Of a DNA stretch of 64,000 bases, positions 26,026-32,662 are shown piece by piece. Origin of the DNA: CAZMYM01 sp964620325 (GTDB taxonomy: Bacteria; Bipolaricaulota; Bipolaricaulia; UBA7950; UBA9294); assembly GCA_964620325.1 (NCBI GenBank), contig CAZUIM010000014.1, forward strand, positions 5,544 to 69,543. Reading direction: 5' to 3'. Position 1 is the first letter of the stretch, and each line of letters starts with the position of its first letter. The notes under the pieces were generated by a model that was not told the origin of the DNA, did no database searches, and worked only from the letters and a program-made list of their open reading frames with translations. The translations under genes were made by a program, and so were the position numbers.

Positions 26026-26463
26026 ATGGCACTTCCTCGATCATTCAAACGGGCCCTGTGGGTCTTCCACATCGCCACCGGGTCCTGCAACGGATGCGAC
26101 ATCGAGATCGTCGCCGCACTGACGCCACGCTACGACGTCGAACGTTTCGGGATCATGCTCACAGGCACCCCGCGGCACGCCGACGTCCTCTTGGTGACCG
26201 GTCCGGTGACGCGTCCGATGCTCCCGCGCCTGAAGCGGGTCTACGATCAGACGCCGGATCCGAAAGCGGTCGTCGTCGTCGGCGGCTGCGGCTGCACCGG
26301 CGGTGTCTTCTACGAGTCGTACAACGTCGTCGGCCCGGTCGACGAGGTGATCCCGGTCGACGTCTACGTCCCCGGCTGCCCGGCGAGGCCGGAGGCGATC
26401 ATCGACGGCGTCGTCAAGGCGGTCACGAAGCTCGAAACACTGGAGAAGGCGGGGGTGGGCTGA
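26026..26463 (+). CDS. mbhJ: MbhJ ([NiFe] hydrogenase small subunit, NuoB-like)
   Basis: 145 residues, soluble, NuoB family. Ligands for the proximal [4Fe-4S] cluster are visible: C21 and C24 in GSCNGCD, C88 in VGGCGCTGG and C118 in VPGCPARPE. It passes electrons between the MbhN clusters and the nickel site in MbhL. Start ATG 26026 has no strong Shine-Dalgarno, so coupling from mbhI 5 bp upstream is likely. Confidence 0.95.
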   Translation: MALPRSFKRALWVFHIATGSCNGCDIEIVAALTPRYDVERFGIMLTGTPRHADVLLVTGPVTRPMLPRLKRVYDQTPDPKAVVVVGGCGCTGGVFYESYNVVGPVDEVIPVDVYVPGCPARPEAIIDGVVKAVTKLETLEKAGVG

Positions 26464-26993
26464 TGGACGCACAATCCGTCCTTTCTTCGTTCCGCGAGGC
26501 GCTCGGAGGCCGAGTCCTCGACGACCGCACGATCGAGCGGCATGTCGGCACGATCGATCCGAAGCCGGTGTACGATCTGTGGGTCGTCGTCAAATGCGAG
26601 GCGTTTCGTGACGCGATCGAATTCCTCTGTGCCGAGATGGACCCACACCTGTCGGTGATCTCCGGGGACGATCTCGGCGACGATGGGCTCGCACTCAACT
26701 ACCACTTCTCCACCGGGTGGGGGGAGCGCTACGGCGAGGCGACGGTGACGATTCAGACGATCCTTCCGAAGGACGACTTGAAGATTCCGACGATCACCGA
26801 CCTGATTCCCGGAGCCCAGACGACCGAACGAGAGAAGCGCGAGTTCTTCGGGATCGAGGTCGTCGGGATCCCGGACGATCGGAACCTGTTCCTTCCCGAG
26901 GACGCGACGATCCATCCGTGGCGCCGAGACCTGGAAGAGGAGACGAACGGAAGCGTCAAGCGGTTGGTGAAGTGGGAGGAACGAGATGAATAA
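26463..26993 (+). CDS. mbhK: MbhK (NuoC-like 30-kDa subunit)
   Basis: 176 residues of the complex I 30-kDa family. Signature: TDLIPGAQTTEREKREFFGI and LFLPEDATIHPWRRD. In group 4 hydrogenases the NuoC-like subunit is separate from the large subunit in Mbh, as here. Start shares one base with the mbhJ stop; the end overlaps mbhL by 8 bp. Confidence 0.93.
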   Translation: MDAQSVLSSFREALGGRVLDDRTIERHVGTIDPKPVYDLWVVVKCEAFRDAIEFLCAEMDPHLSVISGDDLGDDGLALNYHFSTGWGERYGEATVTIQTILPKDDLKIPTITDLIPGAQTTEREKREFFGIEVVGIPDDRNLFLPEDATIHPWRRDLEEETNGSVKRLVKWEERDE

Positions 26994-28248
26994 CCGATCG
27001 ATCGACCTCGAGATCGGCGGCGGCGGCGGGCAGACCTGCTACACCGTCCCGATCGGACCGGTTCATCCGGCGCTCAAGGAGCCGATCCGATTCACGTTCG
27101 AGCTCTCCGGCGAGCAGATCGTGGGCGTCGACATCAAGCCCGGATTCGCGCACCGCGGGATCGAGTACATGGGGATGCGTCGGAATCTGATTCAGACGCT
27201 CTATCTGTCCGAGCGCATCTGCGGGATCTGCTCGATCTCCCATCCGCTTGCGCTGACGCAGGCGGTAGAGAACGCGGCCGGAATCGAGGTCCCACCCAGA
27301 GCGCAGTACATCCGAACGATCATCGGCGAGCTGGAGCGGATCCATTCGCATCTTCTCTGGGCCGGCGTCGGCGCGCACGAGCTCGGTTTCGACTCGCTTC
27401 TCTACCTCACGTGGAACGTGCGCGAAAAATGCATGGACCTGCTCGAGCAGCTGACCGGAAACCGCGTGGATTATGCGATCCCGATCTTCGGGGGGGTCCG
27501 CCGTGACATTCCGGAGGAGAAGGCGCCGCTCGCCTACCAGGCGCTCGACTACTACAAGGACCTCCTCCAGCAGATGATCGACGCGTACCTCCACGACAAG
27601 TCGGTCGAGATGCGAACGCGCAACGTCGGTGTTCTCACCTACGATCAAGCGATCGATCTGTGCACCGTCGGGCCGACGACGCGCGCGTCGGGGGTCAACA
27701 AGGACGTCCGACAGGACATGCCGTACCTCGCCTACGCCGACATGGAGATCAAGGCGATTACGCCGGAGGACTTCGGAACCGAACCGATCGGTGACGTGTA
27801 CGACAACATCATCGTCCGGCTCCTCGAGGTCGCCCAATCGATCGAGATCATCGAGTTCTGCCTCGAGAACATGCCTACGGGCGAGCTCACCTCGATCCCG
27901 AAGGTCCCCGCCCTCCTCGCCGCACTGCAGAAGGCCGACGGCGAGGGGATCGGACGCCACGAGGCGCCGCGTGGGGAGGTTTTCCACTACGTCCGCCTCG
28001 TCGGGGGACAGGAAGAGATGGCCGTCTGGAAGGTCCGCGCCCCGACCTACAACAACCTGATGGCGTGGGTCCCGAAGTTCCTCGGAGACGAGGTCGCCGA
28101 CATCCCGATCATCGCCGCGTCGATCGACCCGTGTATGTGCTGCATGGATCGCGTCCACGTCGTCGACGAAGCGGGAGCCGAGTCGGTCCACCTCAAGGAG
28201 GAGCTGGTCCAGCGCTCCCGCGACAAGACAAGGAGGATGTGCGGATGA
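26986..28248 (+). CDS. mbhL: MbhL ([NiFe] hydrogenase large subunit)
   Basis: 420 residues, group 4 [NiFe] hydrogenase catalytic subunit (NuoD-like). All four nickel-site cysteines are present: ERICGICSISH (C79, C82) and DPCMCCMDR (C383, C386). This supports a true hydrogenase rather than the sulfur-reducing relative Mbs/Mbx, which has lost ligands. There are 31 residues after R389, matching a cleavable extension removed by a maturation protease. No hyp maturation genes are in the window. The C-terminal motif contains an extra Cys (C385) between the ligands. Confidence 0.95.
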   Translation: MNNRSIDLEIGGGGGQTCYTVPIGPVHPALKEPIRFTFELSGEQIVGVDIKPGFAHRGIEYMGMRRNLIQTLYLSERICGICSISHPLALTQAVENAAGIEVPPRAQYIRTIIGELERIHSHLLWAGVGAHELGFDSLLYLTWNVREKCMDLLEQLTGNRVDYAIPIFGGVRRDIPEEKAPLAYQALDYYKDLLQQMIDAYLHDKSVEMRTRNVGVLTYDQAIDLCTVGPTTRASGVNKDVRQDMPYLAYADMEIKAITPEDFGTEPIGDVYDNIIVRLLEVAQSIEIIEFCLENMPTGELTSIPKVPALLAALQKADGEGIGRHEAPRGEVFHYVRLVGGQEEMAVWKVRAPTYNNLMAWVPKFLGDEVADIPIIAASIDPCMCCMDRVHVVDEAGAESVHLKEELVQRSRDKTRRMCG

Positions 28249-29240
28249 CCGTAACGATCGCCAATGCAGTCTGGCAAGGGATCGTGATCCTCTTCGGATC
28301 GGTGCTCCTCGGCATGGTCTACAAGGGCTTCGACCGGAAGCTCGCCGCCCAGATGCAGGGGAGGATCGGGCCTCCGCTTCGACAGCCGTTCTTCGACGTC
28401 GTCAAGCTGATGGTCAAGGAGAACGTCGTCCCCGAACACGCCGTCGGATGGCTCTACAACCTGATGCCGATCGTCTCGCTCGTCGCGGCGGCGACCCTCC
28501 TCTTCTACATCCCGCTCGGCGGCCGTGGGCCGCTTCTGGGGGGATTCGGCGACTTGATCCTGGTCCTCTATCTCCTCGCCGTCCCGTCGATCGCGATGAT
28601 GGTCGGCGGATTCGCCGCGGGGAGCCCGTACGCGACCGTCGGCGCGCAGCGCGAGATGGTGATGATGATGGCCTATGAGTTCCCGCTCGCGGTCACCCTC
28701 GTCTCCCTCGCCTGGCGCCTGTCGGCCATCCTGCCGGGAGAAGCGGTCTTCTCCCTGTCGGTCCTCGGTGCAAACCCGCTCTGGGGTCTCGTCGGCCCCC
28801 TCGGCGTGATCGGGCTGTTGCTCCTGTTCGGAGCGCTGCTGGTCGTGATGCCGGGCGAGCTGGCCAAGATCCCGTTCGACATTCCGGAGGCGGAGACGGA
28901 GATCGCCGGCGGGCTCCTCGCCGAGTACTCGGGTCGAAACCTAGCGATGTTCTACCTCGCCGACGCGGTGAAGATGGTGGCGATCGCCTCACTCGCCGTC
29001 GCGCTGTTCATTCCGTACGGTCTGGCGAACGTCTTCGGCTTGGCCGGTGCCTGGGGCGGACTCGTCGACGTCGTCTTCTTCTTGGTCAAGGTATTCTGCG
29101 TCATCTTTGTGTCGGTCATCGTGGTGCGCGTCGCCTTCGCCCGGCTGAAGATCGGGCAGGCGACGCGTCTGTTCTGGCTCCCGGTCACCGGTGTCTCCCT
29201 TCTCGGGCTGCTCCTGCTGACCCTCGATCGGTTCGTCTAG
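28245..29240 (+). CDS. mbhM: MbhM (NuoH-like membrane anchor subunit)
   Basis: 331 residues, about eight membrane helices, NuoH family. Conserved loops: KLAAQMQGRIGPPLRQPFFD near the N-terminus and IPFDIPEAETEIAGGLLAEY in the middle; the latter carries the acidic residues of the quinone/ion loop. It anchors the hydrogenase arm to the membrane. Overlaps mbhL by ATGA. Confidence 0.95.
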   Translation: MTVTIANAVWQGIVILFGSVLLGMVYKGFDRKLAAQMQGRIGPPLRQPFFDVVKLMVKENVVPEHAVGWLYNLMPIVSLVAAATLLFYIPLGGRGPLLGGFGDLILVLYLLAVPSIAMMVGGFAAGSPYATVGAQREMVMMMAYEFPLAVTLVSLAWRLSAILPGEAVFSLSVLGANPLWGLVGPLGVIGLLLLFGALLVVMPGELAKIPFDIPEAETEIAGGLLAEYSGRNLAMFYLADAVKMVAIASLAVALFIPYGLANVFGLAGAWGGLVDVVFFLVKVFCVIFVSVIVVRVAFARLKIGQATRLFWLPVTGVSLLGLLLLTLDRFV

Positions 29241-29250
29241 GAGGAAGATC

Positions 29251-29655
29251 GTGATCCTTGGAACGCTGATGAAGCAGTTGTTCAGCAAGCCGGCGACGAA
29301 CCCGTTCCCGGTGAAGTACATGCCGCGATCGGTCACGGCGGTTCTCAAGGCGGTCGCAGCCGGCCGGGCGGAGATCCACCCGCCGATTCCGACCCCGAAA
29401 GACCTCCGGGGGAAGATCGCCTACGATCGGGAGACCTGCATCGGGTGCGGTCTCTGCGCCCGGGTCTGCCCGGCGAGCGTCATCGAGCTCTACAAGCCCG
29501 AGGGCGAGGAGAAGAATAAGATCCGGATGTACGTCGCCCGCTGCACCTTCTGCGCGCAATGCGTCGACGTCTGCCCGGTCAACGCACTCAAGACGACCGA
29601 GGAGTTCCTCCTCGCCGACGCCGATCGGTTTGCGGAGAGTCTCATCGTAGAGTAG
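29251..29655 (+). CDS. mbhN: MbhN (NuoI-like 2x[4Fe-4S] ferredoxin subunit)
   Basis: 134 residues with two cluster motifs: CIGCGLCARVCP and CTFCAQCVDVCP. It takes electrons from reduced ferredoxin and passes them to MbhJ. Start GTG 29251 with GGAGGAAG 3-4 nt upstream. It is the last gene of the operon and is followed by two hairpins. Confidence 0.95.
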   Translation: MILGTLMKQLFSKPATNPFPVKYMPRSVTAVLKAVAAGRAEIHPPIPTPKDLRGKIAYDRETCIGCGLCARVCPASVIELYKPEGEEKNKIRMYVARCTFCAQCVDVCPVNALKTTEEFLLADADRFAESLIVE

Positions 29656-29673
29656 TCGCAACGGAAACGGAGG

Positions 29674-29704
29674 GGCACGGCGGACGCAATGCGTTCGCCG
29701 TGCC
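29674..29704 (+). terminator. Terminator hairpin after the mbh operon
   Basis: GGCACGGCG-G-ACGC, loop AAT, GCGT-T-CGCCGTGCC: a 14-bp stem with one G-U pair, 18 bp after the mbhN stop. No U-tract follows, so termination may need a factor. Confidence 0.6.
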
Positions 29705-29709
29705 GTAAT

Positions 29710-29729
29710 CTGTCGGCGTCAGCCGACAG
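29710..29729 (+). terminator. Second hairpin downstream of mbh
   Basis: CTGTCGGC (29710-29717), loop GTCA, GCCGACAG (29722-29729): a perfect 8-bp stem 5 nt after the first hairpin. The tandem arrangement suggests a double terminator at the operon boundary. Confidence 0.5.
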
Positions 29730-29832
29730 ACTTCGGCGAGGACTGAAGGAACTGATGGGCGGGCACCACCCGGCGCCCGCCTTCTTCTGGCGTCTTGCTC
29801 TCTCCCCGCAAGTTCGGGAGCGAGGAGGATTC

Positions 29833-29841
29833 TGGTATAAT
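29833..29841 (+). promoter_or_regulatory. Extended -10 promoter giving a leaderless transcript
   Basis: TGG-TATAAT (29833-29841): a perfect -10 hexamer with the TG extension. The ATG of the methyltransferase remnant begins 6 nt after the hexamer, where transcription would start. The -35 (TTCGGG at 29813) is poor, as expected for an extended -10. Confidence 0.55.
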
Positions 29842-29847
29842 GCGGGC

Positions 29848-30021
29848 ATGAGAGGGTTCGTCGAGACGCCAGACCACCTTGTCGACAGCATGATCGAGCA
29901 GCTGTTCAGCGAACGCCGTCCTACCCGTTCCGACAGGCTGCTTGACCCGGGCTGTGGCACTGGCGCTTTCATTCGAGGAGGAGCGTCGCCTCAGGGCTGG
30001 GGATTCCTGCCTCGGTCCTGA
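29848..30021 (+). pseudogene. N-terminal remnant of an N6-adenine DNA methyltransferase
   Basis: From the ATG at 29848 the frame reads MRGFVETPDHLVDSMIEQLF, then LLDPGCGTGAFIRG, the N-terminus and SAM-binding motif I (DPGCGTGAF) of adenine DNA methyltransferases of the type I/IIG restriction class. After residue ~45 similarity stops (GASPQGWGFLPRS) and a stop follows at 58 codons. The catalytic NPPY motif and all the rest are missing. The remnant keeps an intact promoter. A large internal or 3' deletion of a restriction-modification gene is the simplest reading. Confidence 0.65.
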
Positions 30022-30096
30022 AGCGCCCACTCTCTCAGCGCCAAACCTCGGCTGTGGCATCAATCTCTAGGCTTGGCCATGCCTGCGTCTGACTGC

Positions 30097-30279
30097 TTAG
30101 GTGCCGTTGCCGGCCGGTCCCGACTCCGTAATGTCCATCCAATTGGGAAGCGGGGCATAGCCTGCGCCTCCCTGACAGATGGTCCCATCATCACCAGGGG
30201 TGAACAGCCACGCCGAGGCTTGAAGACCGAATATCGCCACGAGGATCGCCATCAATGCGATGATCACCACTCGCTTCAT
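30097..30279 (-). CDS. Small secreted peptide (60 residues), function unknown
   Basis: The ATG at 30279 is preceded by AGAAAGGAGGTG, the best Shine-Dalgarno in the window, 5-6 nt upstream. The product starts MKRVVIIALMAILVAIFGLQ with a clear signal peptide (cleavage likely after ASA). The mature part is ~36 residues, rich in Gly, Asp and Pro with a single Cys (GDDGTICQGGAGYAPLPNW). No family is recognised. It could be a signalling peptide, a small envelope protein or a modified-peptide precursor; no modifying enzyme is adjacent. It lies between the methyltransferase remnant and the ADP-ribosyltransferase gene. Confidence 0.65.
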   Translation of the reverse strand: MKRVVIIALMAILVAIFGLQASAWLFTPGDDGTICQGGAGYAPLPNWMDITESGPAGNGT

Positions 30280-30555
30280 TATGCGCACCTCCTTTCTGAC
30301 TGAGATACAACACAGTACCATATCCGAAGCGCTTGATGAACACCCTTCTACAGGTCGCGGGAAGGATGAACTCAGGTGTTCGCTTCCGGTGTTCGGATCA
30401 CGAGTCTCGTGGGCCCCGCGGCGTGAGATGGCAATCAGGAAGTGAGCGTCGCCGGCTGCCGATCGCGATGCGCTGCAGGCCTCAGCGATGACCGGCCGAA
30501 TGCGGACACGAGTTGAGAGGTCCGGCTCATCCGCCCATGCGAGGACCGGCGGCTC

Positions 30556-31581
30556 CTAGATGCTCTCTGAGGCTGTCCGGAACGGGCCGATCCCGTCGTT
30601 TAGAACGAGGGCCTCGGCCTCGCGGTATCGGCCGTTCAGTTGCTCTGTTTCGCAGAACGTCATCCACAACCGCTCGATCGGGACGGTCAGCTTCATCAAG
30701 TAGGAGGTCTTGAAGCGACTCGACCGGTCAAAGCCGGCGAACGATCGCGCAACCCGCAAGCTGAAGGTGCAGGAGACGATCGACCGTGCCGGCTCCAGCC
30801 AGTGGGACTCGGAGATCATCCCCCGGTACACGACCACGTCGGAATGTCCCGCGCGGCGAAACGCGGCGCGGACGAAGCCGAGTCGGTGCACGAGATACGC
30901 GCGCCGGAGATGCTTGGCTCCGATCTCGTCGAAGAGGTCCCGCGTCCGAATGATGGTCCCCGAATAGGCGACCAACCCGGACTCCGCCATCACGATCAAC
31001 ATCCCTTTGATCCACTCCCCGGAATTCGGGTTGAGGACCATCGCCTCGGCCGTCTTGGTCTCGATCCGGAGAAGCGCCTCGGATTGAGCCTTCAGGTAGC
31101 GTTGAAGGTCGTTCGCAAGCTCCTCGGGGCCGTCCCGAACCGTCAGATCCAGAGGCCGATTGCTCGCGAAGAAGCTCGACTCGGTCTCGAACCAACGATT
31201 TGCGACATCCTCCGCCTGCTGGATCTCCCGGGCGATCGCTTCGCGCGCGATCGATGTCGGCTGAATCGTCAGCGGTTCGGAAAGCCGGTCGGCGATCTCT
31301 CGAAGCGCGCGGACCCGTTCCGGCTCGTTGCGATCCGAGGACCGCTCGAATTGGTAGCGCGTGATCTTCTCGAGCGGCACGTCCCAACTCCGTCCTTCAT
31401 CCTCGAAGGCTGTGATCCTCCACCGGAAGAAGCCGGCAGCGTCGTCGATCGACTCGATCACGCCGGGCGTTCGACGACCGTCGAGGAGTCGACAACGGTT
31501 CCCGGGCACCAAGTAGGCGAGTTTTCCAGGGACGTACGCGCTGTCGGGCGCTCGGTTGGGATCGGATTGATGAACCGGCAT
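30556..31581 (-). CDS. Predicted ADP-ribosyltransferase (R-S-E type) with an N-terminal extension
   Basis: The 341-residue protein has a beta-rich N-terminal segment (residues ~15-80), a helical middle, and a C-terminal domain with the spaced motifs of the R-S-E ADP-ribosyltransferase fold. These are VVVYRG (R253), SCTFS in the S-T-S position (S270-S274, followed by LRVARSFAGF) and REAEALVL giving the ExE pair E321/E323. ExE is typical of arginine-modifying toxins and phage enzymes. No signal peptide is present, so it would act in the cytoplasm or be delivered by another route. No immunity partner is obvious. Assignment rests on motifs only. Confidence 0.55.
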   Translation of the reverse strand: MPVHQSDPNRAPDSAYVPGKLAYLVPGNRCRLLDGRRTPGVIESIDDAAGFFRWRITAFEDEGRSWDVPLEKITRYQFERSSDRNEPERVRALREIADRLSEPLTIQPTSIAREAIAREIQQAEDVANRWFETESSFFASNRPLDLTVRDGPEELANDLQRYLKAQSEALLRIETKTAEAMVLNPNSGEWIKGMLIVMAESGLVAYSGTIIRTRDLFDEIGAKHLRRAYLVHRLGFVRAAFRRAGHSDVVVYRGMISESHWLEPARSIVSCTFSLRVARSFAGFDRSSRFKTSYLMKLTVPIERLWMTFCETEQLNGRYREAEALVLNDGIGPFRTASESI

Positions 31582-31898
31582 GACGATCCATCTTACACGC
31601 TACGGCTTTGCAGCCGGGTCCCTGCGGGGATGAGGAGACATGTACTTCGCCAGCGTGACGCGCCTTCTGCCAAGGCAGGTTTCAGAACCGCGGATCGTCA
31701 ACCCAAAACGTCGCACACAAGGCACGATGCTGCAGGTTCTCTGAACTGCGAATCGTGAACTGCGGTGTGCAAATTCCGCACCATGCATGGCCTCACATCC
31801 CCGACCAGGGCATCCGGTCCGTGTCGAGCGTCCAGATGTCGCAGACCTCGCGGCCATCCCGCCTCGAAGCGCGGGCGAAGACCGCCGATACTCCGTGC
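31582..31898. other. 317-bp intergenic region with short AC/TG-rich motifs
   Basis: No gene is seen. It contains short related phrases such as CTGAACTGCG and GTGAACTGCG (31741-31763), echoed after the amidase gene (around 32605-32655). A GATACT -10 candidate (31887-31892) lies 6 nt before the amidase ATG. Confidence 0.4.
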
Positions 31899-32579
31899 AT
31901 GCGCACACATGTGCTCCGACTCGCCTCGGCCTTCGTGATCCTCGCCGGCGTCATCGGAGTCACCCTCCTCTGGGGGTGCGGTCATGCTCAGGGGGAGTCC
32001 GCATCCGATCGGGTTCTCATTGTGCTCGACGCCGGCCACGGCGGCCGGGATCCTGGCGCCATCTGTGACGGCGTGAAGGAGGCTGATGTCAATCTGGCAA
32101 TCACACAGCGGGTCGCGGCCCTGATCGAAGCCGACGATCGACTTGACGTCAAGACGACCCGCACACTCGACATCACCGTATCGCTGGAGGATCGGATCGC
32201 CGTCGCCAACGAGGCGGGCGCTGCACTCTACCTGTCCGTCCAGAGCAACGCGTGTGCGGAGTACCCCGATGCTGCAGGCGTGGTGACGCTCGTCTCCGAT
32301 ACGCTCGACGAAGGGGATCCGAGCTGGCAGTTTGCCGAGGTTCTCCAGGGATTCGTGACCGACGCGACGGGGGCTCGCGATCGGGGCATCCGCTCGCAGG
32401 ACCTGTACTTGCATCGCGCCGAGATGCCGGCGGCGCTGATCGAGGTCGGCTTCCTGACAAACGAGGTCGAGCGAGCACGACTCGTCGATTCGGACTACCA
32501 GGGGACGATCGCGGAAGCCATCTACGACGGGATCGTTGCCTACCTCGAATACGCCGATTCGTCGTTCACCGGACCATAG
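31899..32579 (+). CDS. Lipoprotein N-acetylmuramoyl-L-alanine amidase (Amidase_3) with altered metal ligand
   Basis: ATG 31899 gives 226 residues with a lipoprotein signal (LLWGC, Cys27). The amidase_3 fold shows LIVLDAGHGGRDPGA (H47), the Glu ligand in KEADVNLA (E61) and the catalytic Glu in ALIEVGFLTN (E182). The third zinc ligand, normally His in SIHxN, is Gln115 here (YLSVQSNAC). These enzymes cleave the bond between MurNAc and L-Ala in peptidoglycan. With Gln at a metal ligand the protein may be inactive or use a different geometry. No Shine-Dalgarno; the transcript may be leaderless. Confidence 0.85.
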   Translation: MRTHVLRLASAFVILAGVIGVTLLWGCGHAQGESASDRVLIVLDAGHGGRDPGAICDGVKEADVNLAITQRVAALIEADDRLDVKTTRTLDITVSLEDRIAVANEAGAALYLSVQSNACAEYPDAAGVVTLVSDTLDEGDPSWQFAEVLQGFVTDATGARDRGIRSQDLYLHRAEMPAALIEVGFLTNEVERARLVDSDYQGTIAEAIYDGIVAYLEYADSSFTGP

Positions 32580-32662
32580 TCGATCGTCCAGCGGCAGTGC
32601 CACCTCTGAACGGCAAATCGCGGCTCTCAAGACTGCGGACCGTGGACTCTGGACCGATTCCC

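Noticed and set aside
26986..28248. Reading the complex as complex I, formate hydrogenlyase or sulfur-reducing Mbs
   Set aside because: All four nickel cysteines are kept in the large subunit, no formate dehydrogenase or NADH module is present, and the gene order is that of Mbh.
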